A stretch of 64,000 bases of DNA. Origin: Triplophysa rosa (taxonomy: Eukaryota > Chordata > Actinopteri > Cypriniformes > Nemacheilidae). Numbering within the stretch: the first letter of the stretch is position 1; every line of letters starts with the position of its first letter. Under the pieces are notes generated by a model that saw only the letters and a program-made list of their open reading frames with translations, was not told the origin of the DNA and did not search any database. Below are positions 29,755-43,600 of the stretch, piece by piece. The stretch spans positions 6,641,069-6,705,068 of the forward strand of contig NC_079895.1 in assembly GCF_024868665.1 (NCBI RefSeq), written 5' to 3'. Position numbers and translations under genes: made by a program.

Positions 29755-31622
29755 TCTAGGGCAAACCTAAGTTGTAATTCTATCACAAGCCTTGAAAAAA
29801 ACTGTACATTGGGAAAGTAAAGGAAATAAAGTAAACATAAATACAAGAGTGTAGCAGTGTCCAATAACAAAACCAAATCTAACATGCTTGGTGAACAGTT
29901 AGATGGAATACCATCAGAAGTCAACATATCAGGAAACTCAGGGAGCTGCGTTTAGGTTTAATACTTATACTGTTGATCCTTACAGTTGACTTTGTTCTTT
30001 AAATTAACATCTTTTTTTCTTCACAACAAACCAAAATTATGTCTGTGGTCTAAATTAGTTAAAAACTATTCGAATGAATACCAATAAAAGCCACATGCCC
30101 CAGTATATAATACTCAATGATAGTAGGCTGCTTCCAATGTCTGTCCTGAATTTCTAAAGTGGTCTGGTTCCCAGTCTGAGGACAAACAGACATTTTGGTC
30201 AACTCTGAGAGCAATTAAAATTTTGCACTTGCCTACTTCCCAACATGGGCAAAATATTAATAATAACAATAATAATACTGTATTTACAGACTGACCCGAC
30301 AGCAGAGGTTAAGGTTTTCACAAACAGCCAAACCTATAGGTCGGTCGCGGCAGCACAGGATGGTTACGTCTTCGGAACATGCAAGCTAATTGTTAACGTG
30401 CAAAAGAGTGCAACACATTTTTTCTTTCTGTGGGGAGAGAGAAGCAATGATGGAAAGGTGTGTACACAACACTAAACTCCCAGCATTTAAGATCAGGTGG
30501 AAAATTTGGCAGATGAGCGACGAAAACAGAGTTCACACCTTTGAGATAACGTAACATTAGAGGGTTTACAATTAGTGTCACAGACATGTGCAGTGCCATG
30601 CTTTATCATTGTAGTGTGTGAATGCCTGTGGACGTTTTAACAGTCTGAGTTTTGAAAACAGAATCAAATGAAAATAAGGCATTATAGCTTTGAAATTTCC
30701 ATCACAATCTTTCCGCCTCTCAAGCAACTGCGTGTAGTTTTTTTTTAAGGATACTTCATGGTCATATTTTCAAACTCCGTTCCACAGAAATGAAACGGGA
30801 ACTTTCGAACTTGTTTGTTGCGGCTCGCACGTCTTGCACGTTTTCTTTATAATTTGCTCTCGAAACCCTTCACTTCTTCAAATGATAAAAACCAAACAAC
30901 TTTACATTCAGATGTTTGTCCTAGTGTTCTGCAGTGAGGCCTTAGCAAATTTTTAAACACATGATCCATAATAAAATCAACAAAAGCTTCATCATTTGCA
31001 TGAAAAACAAAAAACATTTCCTACATTTTCAGCATTGTGGCGTATGGTATTGCGTCCCATGTCAGCTGCATACTTACTAATACAAGAACTAAAAATGGAT
31101 ATAAGAATGTTCGTTTTTTGGTTGTCATTGTAGCCTACAAATTGCTTAAATTTTTCTCTTCTCTTTACATTTATCACTCGGCCAGCCAAATGATCAACTA
31201 GCATTAACTAAGATTCAAGTGACGTGTAAGCTAACCCAAATGTGCCCATTTAAAATGTTTCCAAACAACTTAAACCTGCAAACACGAATAAGTTATTACT
31301 ATTATTACTAAATCGAATCTTCTCTTCAGAAGTTGAAGAAAGCCTTTTTGCTCCATTTAAGCAAGCAATGCCAATCATGGAAGATCTCTTCTCTATCAAA
31401 AAGCCGACGTTCTTTTTCCACTATCCAAACTTCTTTACATTCACTCACAGATGAAAAGATGCATGACTAACACAGAGGTCTGCTGATTGTGATGAGCACA
31501 CGTTTCTCCTGGAGAAATCCAGCAAGATTGTGATGAAGCAATAAAAAAAGAAATCGATAGCTGGAGGAGGCACGACTATGTTTCCAAACGCCCATGTAGG
31601 GCACTGATCAGAGAACATCCGA
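29755..31622 (-). other. Probable clasp1 3' UTR
   Basis: 1.9 kb of AT-rich sequence directly following the clasp1 stop, without repeats that I can delimit. Short ORFs on either strand lack homology or splice context. Confidence 0.5.
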
Positions 31623-34600
31623 CTAGCTGTGAGACGACACATCCGAGGAACTGCTGCTGTTGCTGTTCGTAGTCTGGGCTCTCTTAATGTACAGATTCAG
31701 CAACTTCATCTGTGAGAATAAAAGGAAGAATGTAAATTTCAAAACAGCAATGCAAATGCTAATGCAGCGAGGGTGGGTCACCAATAAATACAGGACAGGG
31801 CGATAAGGAGGTTGACCAGGCTCAACTTTCATACCTTGCTACCCGTGAGCTGGGCCAAGTGGGTCTTCAGCTCTTCACCAATCACTGAGTAGATGGCCAC
31901 GAGACAAAACACGCTGGCCTTGCGGACACTGCTCTCCGTGTTGTCGTAGCCCTGCAGGCCGACAGATAGGTATTAACATCCTCACACACACGTTATGTGT
32001 AATGGCAAATCAAAATCTATGTTGGTGAATGCTGCGAACACTATAGAAGTCTCACTTGTAAGAGTCCAGGAATGATGTCTGGCATCAACTGATGCAGGGA
32101 CTCCTTAGCAATGCGCTCAACGACTTTGGTCTGCATCTTAATAGCAGCTAGGTTGATGGGGTAGTCTGCTGTCTGTACGATGGGACATAGCACTTTGATG
32201 CATTGCTCTGGGTGAATGGAACCGGCCAGCGTAGCGGCGGCCTCTTCAGCCGCTCTTACCACCTGCACATATAACATCATTAAAGCACTGGAGTGAATTT
32301 GCAAAGGTCATATTTCAGTTAACGAAAACCTAGGGAATTGAAACAATTCTGGCTCAGATTCTTATTCCACTTGATTCTGGTTCCTTAATTCAATTTCAAT
32401 AGCATTGATCGTCATCCCAACAGCTAGATTTCCACGGAGCAGAGGAAATTAGTGTCTGCACCAGTGACCGCATTCTTTTATTTATCAAGATGTTGGGTTG
32501 GATCATCTTAATTTATGCAACTATAGTAATATGCAACTAAGGTGCTCTGTAAATTCAACACATGCAGCTGTGGAAACAAAGGGATTTATCAAAGTCATTG
32601 AAAAAAGGCCAGCTTGACTTCTCAGGAACATGACCACATGTCAGGGATACAATGGTGACAATGAAAATTATTTCTACATCAACAAATACAAAGAAGTTAT
32701 TTTATCCTAGAAAAACATGTACTTCATACTTTTTGATTACTTTTTTATGATGTTCTAGCCTTAATCATTAACACTAAATGATGCACAGAAGTGTTTTTGA
32801 AAGGGTTGATTCACACCTCCTTATGAGAGTCCTTGTGAGATTCCAGCGTCTTCATGATGGTAAGTTCTGCATAGTTCTTGAAGCGTGCTGGTTGGTTCCT
32901 AAGGATCTCCTTCAGGACCCGTAAAGCCAACGCTCGGATGGTGTGCTGAATAGGCACAAAACACGTGTCTTAATGATGTCAGTCTTCACCCATTCAAGTA
33001 TGGACACAAAACCCCTAAGGCATTTTTAAAAATATTATCTTTTGTGTTCCACAGAAAAAACAAAGTCATCCAGGTTTTAAATCACATGAAAGTAAACGAC
33101 CGAATTCTTATTTCTGAGTGAACTATCCCTTCAAAGTGACTTTTTTTATTTAAATTGAACATGCACGTAATATAATGCTCACATCCTTGTCCCCAAGTGT
33201 CTCCAACAGCAGCAGTAAGATGGTTTTGAAGTGTTCGTCCCATACAGCCAAGCTGTCCTCACGTGCGATCTTCAGCAGCTCGATCAGAGCCCCCTTCCTC
33301 TCCTCCACTCGCTCGTTGTGATTGGACAGCTCCTTCAGCAGGTCTGCCACCATATCTGAACGAACCAGAACAAATCGAGTCAGAAAGATTCAGGACTACA
33401 GGAACCAATTATCACCCTACTTGAACTTTTACTGGACTTATATTTTAATGTATGTGTTTTGGCTAATCCGTTTCAAATTCATTTTCAGTCAAATTTCACC
33501 TCAACATCAAAATACTGTAATGGTTTTAAAAACAGATTTCATTTTATCTTCAGATGTTGGGGTGAAATGTGGCCTGAACGTGTTTTTGATTTGTTAGATT
33601 GATCGTAATATGTCATGATGAGCTAGCAATGTGTGAGGCAGATGTGTTATTAGTTTAGTAGTTCGAAGTGTTTGTTTTCGAGTATGAGTGTACTTGTAGC
33701 ACAGTTTTTGAGAGACACAGATGCACAGTTCTGTTAGTTTTAAAGCAAAGCGGCAGTAAAGAATCATCAGCAGGGTTCATTTTGAATGAAAGGTCTCATT
33801 TGAACGCAGTCACCATTCAACCATTCCTGCTGTATGACAGTATTGCCTTGTGTTAGTGCAGCTGAACGGTCTCAGTGTTATCACATGAACCTGTTAGTAA
33901 CATCACTGTGGCTTTTAAGATATGCTGATATCACATGAGAGACAGTGAGATGGATGGCGGGGAAGAAATGATGAAGGGAGCAAACAAAGAAAAAGTGCAA
34001 CAGTCTTGGTTACCAGGAGTAAAGCTCTTGGGCAGCACCATCTTGTTCTCACCACAGTCTTGCCGCCGGCCTGTAAGAGGAACAGGAGGGGAGGACAGCA
34101 GGGGATGTGATGACACACAGACTTCATACTGCATACTACACCTCTCCTTATAGAGGTGATTCACTTATTTATGTTTTGTTTGTGTCTCTTGGCAAAGAAA
34201 AGCTACAAACGTTACCTTTAACTTTACCTTTCTGTCAAGAAATGGGCCTGAATCTCAGATATACTTAAAGTAGGGCTGTCAAACGATTAATCGTGATTAA
34301 TCGCATTCAGAATAAAAGTTTGTGTTTACATCATATATATCTGTGTACAGTGCATATTAATTTTGTATTTATAAACACAAAACATACACATACTTGTCTA
34401 TATATTTAGGAAATATTTAAATGTATTAATTTATATTTACCAATAATTTAAATTCTAAATAAATGTTTATTAATTGTTATATTTTATATTTTTCTAAAAT
34501 AAATGCATTTATGTGTATGTGTTCATAAATACAAAATTAATTAGCACAGTATACCGACATAAATTACGTAAACACAAACTTTTATTTTGGATGCGATTAA

Positions 34601-37600
34601 TCACGATTAATCATTTGACAGCCCTAACTTAAAGCTTTAATATATTAGCTAGTACAGAATGTTTAATACTTTTAATACTAAAGGTTTAAAATGTAATGCA
34701 TTTGAAACATTTTGTAACTCTACTGGGGTTGCTTTTATCATTTTATTTCAAACTTGGCCCTTATCGTTCTTTTTTCTATTGTTTTTTTTCTATTTATTTT
34801 TTGCTCGTTCACTTATTTTTTCCCCATGTAAAGTTGTTCTTGACACAATTCCAGACAATGGAAGCATGTATGAAGTATAGATGATGAAAACAATGAGAGT
34901 GAATGTATAGGCTATGGTCAGCACGTCGACTCATGTTGTGGTTTTTCCTCTTTTGATTCTGAAGAAACAACTCTTGAGTCAAGGTTTTGAAACCAAAAGT
35001 AGTTAGACTTTATTCTCACAAAGTTGAAAACAAAGCCGAGTTGGATTGCAATGCAACTGCCCAACCCTGGTTGGGGGCAGACCTTTATAGTGTCCTTACA
35101 CACACACACACCTAAGTTATTGGGGGTTACCCTGATACCTTTAACAGATGTCTGATCTCAGCATTCCTAGCTGGTGAGGGGGGTTACTGACAAAGACTCT
35201 GGTATTTACGACTAGAGATGAGCTTACAAAGACCAGATCTTATGTAGAGATAGATTTATAATAGTAATGTAAAGTGTAAATGATTCCTTTATATTTTGGT
35301 CAATAAAATCTTCAACACTCACAGTCACGGAACTGATCCACGTCATCATCGAAAACGGCCTCTTTCAGGGCGCTCTTGTCGTAGGCCGTAATCGTGTCTG
35401 CGTAGCCGTAGGGGGCGAACTCACGCGTCCGGGGCACAGCGAAAGACCGCGGGGATGGCGTGTTAAGCAAAGACGTCTTGTTATCCAAAGCTGTTCTGCC
35501 TCCTTCCATTACATCCAATCCCAGTCTAGCGTCAGATCCTGGAGACGCCCCTTCCCTTCCAATCTATGACAGAAGCAGTTTACATTAGAATAAAATCCAT
35601 TTTTATGCATCTTACTGTTCTCATTGTGAATTATTAATATGTCCATGTCATTTCAAATAATAAAACCAAACTTAAAAGGGATAGTTTGCCCAAAAAATGA
35701 AAATTCTGTCATCATTTACTCTCCCTCAAGTTGTTCCAAATCTGTATCAATTTCTTTGTACTGCTGAACATAAAGGAAGATATTTGGAACAATGTCAGTT
35801 ACCAAACAGATCTCATCCCCCATTGACTGCCATAGTAGGGAAAATAAATACTATGGGAGTCAATGGGGGTTGAGATCATTTACAGACATTCTTCCAAATA
35901 TCTTCCTTTGTATTCAACAGAACAAAGAAATGTATACAGATTTGGAACATCATGAGGGTGAGTAAATCATGACAGAATTTTCAATTTTGGGTTAACTATA
36001 ATGTTTCATTGTTACATGTGATTTTAGCGATACAACAGCAGAATGGAGTGTTTAACATTTCAACAAAACTGACTGATATATGTTTTAAAAGGCAAATCTA
36101 GTGTTATTGTTGCCCAGATTTAAAGCAGACGCTCACAGCATCGTCTTTCTTGCCATCACGTCTGATTGGTTCGTTCAGGTCCTCCTGGCTGCGGTAACTG
36201 AAGCTTTGGATGGCCTCTGTGACACCCCGCAGCGAGATAAAGATCTCATCAGAGTTCATGTTCTCGGTGTCATACTCCAGCATACTGAGAAAAAGAAGAG
36301 ACAGAAAGATTAACACTGAGGTCGACTACTCTCTCACCACAACATTCAGACTCAGACAAGCTCCTGCTTCTAATACCAAATGCAATGCTCAAGCATCATG
36401 AATAGTGTAAAACCTATTCAAAAGCATCCATTTCCAAAACAGTTTGCCTTTGTGTTTATGTAATATTAATGCAAGTATAAATTCTTGTTAGTGCACCAAC
36501 ATGATGCAAGCCCTTTTATGTTATGTCCCTGGGAGTAGGTGTAAGCACCTGTCCCGCCCTCCTCGCCGTGTTGGTCCGGTGGTTGAGTTACCTTGGTGAG
36601 AGAGCGCAGCGGAAGGCCCTGAGGGAGGGGCCGGCAGGAATAGAGGAGTGAGATGGAGGAAGAGGAGGAGGAGGGGGAGGGGGGTGCTTTAAGAGCCCAT
36701 CGACACTCCAACCCCATAACCGACTGTGTCCACAGAACGGCCGGAGAGGAGGAGAGGGAGAGAGAGAAGAAAAGAGTGGTCCAGTCCGAAGGTTGTGGTT
36801 AGCAGCATGGGTTAATAAGTTAATGGACCGGAAACCCCCAAACCGTTACGCTCATAATGTCATCATTCGATAATCATTTATACATCGGGTTGGGTGGTAA
36901 GATTGTATATACCATGCAAATGTAAAAATGTGATCATTTTAAGGGTTTCAGGTTTTAAAGGGTAAGAAAACATTACAAGCAGACTTGTCACACTAAAGTA
37001 AAGTAGCATTCAGTAAATAAAGGTGCTAAAGTGACAGTTTACCCCCAAAAATGAAAATTCTGTCATCATTTACTCACCCTCTTGTCATTTCAAACCTTTA
37101 TGACTTTCTTTCTTCCACAGAACACAAAAAGATGATATTTTGAAGAAAGTTGATAACCGAACAGCACTGAACCCCATTCACTTCTATTGTATGGACACAA
37201 AACCAATGCAAGTGAATGGGGTCCAGTTAACAACATTTTTCCAAATATCTTCTTTTGTGTTCTGCGGAAGAAAGAAAGTCATACATGTTTGAAATGACAA
37301 GATGGCGAGGAAGTGATGACAGAATTTTTATTTTGGGGTGAACTATCACTTAAAAACAGGTGATTTAGAAGGTTTTGGTGCCCAAAGTGAGTTCATGCAT
37401 TGGTGTCCATTGGACTCATGGAAGTACAAGGGGATGCGTTACCTCGGTGACAGTCCACCATGGGAGCAGTTTGTGGGAGAAGTGAGTGGGCTGGTCCTGC
37501 TGGTAGGGTGACGGGGTGCAGTGCGACCCATCGTATTGCTTGGAGAACTCTGCAAATGAGACGAAAGGTTCAACTTCTTACCTCTAAACAACAGCATTAT

Positions 37601-40600
37601 TTTAGCCATTCGGTGCACCTGGTGGAAATTACACCTGTCACCTATAAGTGCAGCATTGTGTCTCAGCAATACATATGCATTTCATGTTGTGTCTTTAATC
37701 TTACCACACTGCTGGTGTTGCTGGAGTTCTTCAGATGGTTGTGCAGGAGCTTTGTGGCCCCGTCCTGGAATGTTTTAGGCAGGGCGCCCAGCAGCATGGT
37801 GAACTCGGGCGTGTTTAGCTCAAAGAGTGAGATCAGCACGACCTGGGCCGCCTGCAGAACACAGCACACTGTTAAACCACAAACACTGCAGTGAGAGACG
37901 GTGAGGTTTATACATGCCGAGAAACGCCGGAGGTAGAAGAGAAAGAAAGATGCTGTGCTCCTACGAAGAGAAGACAATCTGATCTGTTGGGCCGTCAAAG
38001 AATGCTTCGAATCCATTCATTTCAATGGGGCGCAGAAGAAAAATGCAAAGGTTCGTGAAAATGATGTTCTGTCATGCAAAGAAAAGGGTTTGAACAATTG
38101 TGTGTCAACTGTAAGCATCTGTTAACCAATGAGAAATTCAATCGGCTACGCTCCTGCTTGGTTTCTCATTGTATAAATGCATACTGCCCTTGGTTTGCAT
38201 AAAGAGCTCAGCTGTCTGTGATTCCACTGTTTTATGTTCAACACATGCAAGGAATGCTGCTTCACTCGTTATTATTCCATCAAACAACAAAAATATTTCT
38301 GAAGCAGTGGAGAGTTAAAAGCTTTGAGACATGAAAACTTTCACACACATAACATCTGCTCTCTACTTTAGCCTAGAGAAATGTTGAATATTGCATACTG
38401 TATTAAGAGACTGTGTTCATGAGTCACTTGGCAAGGCAGATTAGAGTGAGGAGAGGCACGCGGTTAGGTGCAGCGGTTACGTGCTGGTTGTTGGTTAGGC
38501 CGTTGGATGGGCACTACCTGCTTGCACCTGTCCTCCAGGTGACCCTCTCCGGGCAGTAGGGCTGTAGTGCTGGGCCTGCCTGATAACTCCTCAATTGCCC
38601 AGTTATGAAGGGTCTGGGCCATCGTATCATAGCAACAGGATTTGTCAGGGTAACAGACAATACAAGACAAGACTGGTGACCGCTTATTAGTGGTCCTACA
38701 TCAATGAATTGTAATCCAGTGTTCTTTAATTATTAAACCTGAATTTAATCAATCCTGAGTGGATGTAGACATAAAACAATGCTTAGTTTAGGACCAACAG
38801 CTTAAAGGGATAGTTCACACCCAAAAAATTCTGTCATCATTTATTCACACTCATGTCGTTCCAAACATGTTTATGACTCTTTTGTATATACGTAGATCTC
38901 AAATGAAGATATTTTGTGTCCACAAAATGAACGGCGATAGGGACCAATGTTTGATTACTTAAATTCTTCAAAATATCTTCTTTTGTGTTCTGCACCAATT
39001 ATTTTCATTTTTGGATATCACTTTAAAGTGATAGTTCACCCAAAAATGAAAATTCTGCCATTTTATGACTTACTTTCTTCCACAGAACACAAAAGAAGAT
39101 ATTTTGAAAAATGTTGTTGACCGAACAGCGATGGCAGCCATTCACTTGCACTGGTTTTGTGTCCATATAATAGAAGTGTCAATGGGTGCCACCGCTGTTT
39201 GGTTATCGACATTCTTCAAAATATCTTCTTTTGTGTTCTGTGGAAGAAAGAAAGTCATACAGGTTCGAAATGACAAGAAGGTGAGTAAATGATGACAGAA
39301 TTGTCATTTTTGGGTGAACTATCACTTTAACACATGTCCTATACATAAACCCAAACACGGCATCGTTATGTGCGTTGTCTGAAAGTAGATCTCTGATTAC
39401 TTACCCTTCTAACATCAGAACTCTTGGGTTCTGTGGTCCAAGTGATAATGCGGGACACAGCTAATCTCGTCTCACTCGAGTTCACGAAGTCTGCAGGGTC
39501 CATTTGCCGTACCAGTGACTCAATGTATTTCAGGATGGCCACTTTCACCTGCATTGTTGTATCAAGAAAATCAATATTAACCGTCGTTCTGGTAGCCAAT
39601 TTGCAGTAAGACGTCACATTAAATACTGTACCTTCAGATTGGGGGTTTGGGTCTGATCAACAATAAATCTCATCAGGATGTTAAACTGCTGGTCAAAGGG
39701 GAACGATTCCCTAAGAGACAAACAAGAGACACAAGGCGTTATCCACGTGCTAGGAAAACCATCCAGAGGCTAAATGAACATGTGAACAAGATGAGAACCT
39801 GGATTAGAATAATGACTAGAGACTGACCGTGTGATGTCCAGAGCCTTTTGGACCTTAGCTTGGACTGAGCCCAAGAGGTCAGCCCCCATCTTCTTCAGTA
39901 GCTGAGTGAGAAGAACAAAGAGCCAGTCCTGGAGATCTTCTCTGTGCACAGTGATGAAGTCCACCAGAGTCTCCAAGAACATGCTGAACACCTGGAGGCA
40001 GAACAGCAATCCATCATCTGTCATACTGAGTGCGCACGTGATCACAGCACATGTAGGTTCAGAAAATATGTCCAGTTTTCTCCAGTAAATCTGGGTAATT
40101 ATGGCTGCATGATTAATATAATTTTTATCAGGACAGCATTTTCTGCCCCCCCCGCAATTAATAGTGATCACAACATTAATGTGTTATTAGAGAGCACAAA
40201 AAAAACTTGTTTTTGGGTCAGAGACTATATTCATTGGCAATAAATATGATGAAGTGAAATAAAAATGACAGAATAATCGTGATTATTAATCGCGATTAGA
40301 AGTTTGAGATTATCATTTTACCCATTATCATGCTGTCCTACGGTTAATGCGTTCTTATGCAATACTACGGTATATGGAGAGGTTTATAGAATGTTGCAAT
40401 GCCGTTTCTAGCGTGTTCTGTTCCTACTATGCTACAAGACAATTGCTAATCTTTTTAATATCCAGGATCCTAGAGTTAGCAAGTCCCCTTTTCAACGTAA
40501 ATCTATAGACGTTTCAAAGCAACAACATAAACAAACGTTACTGCGAATGTGGCCAAACTTAACTTATGGTACACATACGCAAAGAATAGAGTATCTTTAG

Positions 40601-43600
40601 ATTATTTCTGATAACAAGCAAGAGAAATAACAAGTAAATTACATTAGCTAAAAAGTTAAAGTATGTCTAACCAGTATTATTTTAGGTTACCAGTAGAAGA
40701 ACAAAGTTACACGACCCGTTCAACAAATACAATTATTATACAATAAAATGAAACATTGTTCATTTAATACAATTATTATACAATTAAATAGTAATATAAA
40801 TTCATATTAATATACATTAAATAAAATATTAATAGTTATATTATTAGCAACTAGCCAGACCAATCAACAAACACAGACCAGAAGTTAACTTCAGGCCAGG
40901 GGTGTGCGTTCGATGAAACCGTCTATAGGATTTTTCACCTGCTTTATTGTCTACCACCTCTCCCCAACAAACCACATTATTTAAAGTATCATTCATGTCT
41001 ACAATGCAACTTCTGTTTTGTTAGACACTGATTCAGTCCCTAAAGAGTTCAATACTTAGATGTTTTTTCAGAACGCCTAAGTTTAAAATAAAACCAATAA
41101 CAATAGCAATGCTTGCCCTGGCACAGCAAATAATACAGCAGAATAGTATTTTTAAGGTCTACTTACTCTCTATTGTTAAAATCCACATCAAGGCAGACCA
41201 TGCAAACCACAGGAAAAAACACACTCCATTAGTACAAACACATTCCTTCAAACAGTTCAAGACAAAGCAATAGTAAACACAATTCAGGTACAATCATTTC
41301 ACACAAAACCACACATTTTCAGGTAATCATTTATAAAAATGAAGGAAATCCTTCCATTAATCCAGTCATTGTTAGATACAGTAGATTACGTGATCAAAGC
41401 ATCCACGAGGGAATGGATGTCTCCTCATGCAGGCTACCTTGCTGTGAGGATCTGCAAACATTCTGGTGAAGATCTCACATAATCTCTTAAACTCCACTCG
41501 GCTGAAACACACAATTAAAGACCTAATAAGAGTCAGAATTGAAATGCAAAACAGACTGCAGACAAACGGTCTATTGATGATTAAAGGGATAGTTTACCCA
41601 AAAATAAAAAACGAACTCTTCTGCAGAAAAGAAAAGAAGATAATTTGAAGAATGTTGATAACCCAAAAGCAGCGGCCGGTACCCATTTATGGCCGTTGTT
41701 CAGTTACCAACATTCTTCTAAATATCTTCTTTTGTGTTCGGCAGAAGAATAAAAGTCATACAGATTTAAAATGAAAAGAGGGCGAGTCAATAATGATAGA
41801 ATTTTCAGAATGTTGGGTAAGCTATCCAAAATACAATGCAATAGCTAATACAAAACAAAAATTTGACGATAACAAAATTATTTTAATGCACTAATATACC
41901 ATAATATACTCTATGATACACAAATAAATAGCGCTATAAAGTAACACTGCAATAATGGATGTACCTATAGTAATTGTCTTAAAAAACAAAAACGCAGTAA
42001 CAAAATAGAACTAAAAACAATGAACACTGACTACTGCACCTGAGAATGCGCTGGCTCTTCAGCAGATTTTGCAAACCCAGCAGGCCTTCCTTCCTCTCAG
42101 ACCAGTTGGAGCTTGCGCAGTGGTTCAGCACCTCCGCCACATCCTCCGTCTGCCGCAGATAGTGCGGTATGCCTCCGTTACGGGAGCTGTAGGAGCGCTC
42201 AGAGCAGGCGCTGGATGCGTCGCTGTTGGCGTCATCGTCGGACTCATACCTCCTTCTCAAAGGCTTGCGCTGAGGAAAGCATAGAACACATTAGAAAGTT
42301 CAACAAGAAGTTGACACAGCAGAAGACTTCCAGGGGTCACCTTTTATCGTGCATTACTCAAACACAAGTAAAGCTGTTGAAATGAGTAAGCCATGCAGCG
42401 TTGATGATTTAGGTTCTACAAACTACTGTGACTAGTGGCTATAAAGTTCATTTAAAATGAAATTTTCTACTCTGAACATGACTTTGGTGACTTTTAAATG
42501 GTCCTGCAGCATTGGAGTGTGACGAAAAACAGTTCCGATATTTGGTGTGACGGTCATGAATAATTCAAAGGCAATTTTCAGCAGATGGAAATGCGTTTAG
42601 AAAGTGTATGAGTTCCAGTGCAGTAGACGCAGATGATGTAAGTCAAGAGTGTTTCACGCTTGGCTAATTTTATCTGCATATGTGGCAAAAGAGATGCGTG
42701 ACGCTAATCCATAAAATCTTTCCTTAATCCTACTCTGATGTCACGTAAATCAATATCACTGGCTGATATATACAGACAATATAAAAATGGATAAATGGCT
42801 AAATGAAATAAATCGTAATCTGTGGTGCTGGTATAGAAAATGAAACTTAATAAGCGCAAATGTTTGTGCCCAAAATTTGCTTAACAGTCAGCAATGGCAT
42901 AAGTGGAAAGTACATACAGTAGATGAATGGAAGCACTACCTTATTCCTGGAGTCTCCTAACAGCTGAAGACAACCAAGAGAGGAAGAGCAGAGATACATT
43001 TCAAAGAGAGCAGACACAATCTGACAACTGTACCCTCTATTATATCATTCAGAGGCATCACTTTTATTATCCCACATTAGATAAATGAGCAATATTTCAA
43101 GAGCGCGAGTCTGTATTCTTACCAAAGCATCAGCCACGGCCGCCTCCACCTCCGTCCCGGTGTTCAGGACCCTCATGGCATTGACAGATGCAGAAATACG
43201 AGCCTGATGGATCAGACCGAGCCGATCTGTGGGGATTTAAACACAGGACAAAACCGTAAGAAAGGATGAAGGTAAGTAGCACATACTTACCATTTATCAC
43301 ATTATACTGAAGTTGAAGGATAAGTGTATCTTATCAGGCTAGTAGGCCTGTAAATTTCATGAGGATGAAAGAAAGGATGACATAGAAAGTGAAAGAATCA
43401 ATGACAGACAACCCATCACATATGAGACATAAGCCCAGAAATGAAACCATCACAGAGTAGAAGAATTATACCTGTTTAAAACTAAAGATGAAGAGAAAGC
43501 TAACCTGAACAAAAGGAAGGTGGTATCGAAATGAAATCTACCGTACTGGTGCAAAGATTATGTGTGTATTTTTTCTGTTTATAATGTTCTCTATCCCAGC

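Noticed and set aside
38464..38670. Possible exon (68-codon minus ORF)
   Set aside because: It lies in a clasp1 intron and has no matching splice sites in phase with neighbouring exons. No recognisable homology.
40080..40320. Another hAT element with GATTAATCG words
   Set aside because: GCATGATTAAT at the left and AATCGCGATTAG at the right hint at hAT ends, but no consistent termini or target duplication could be found.
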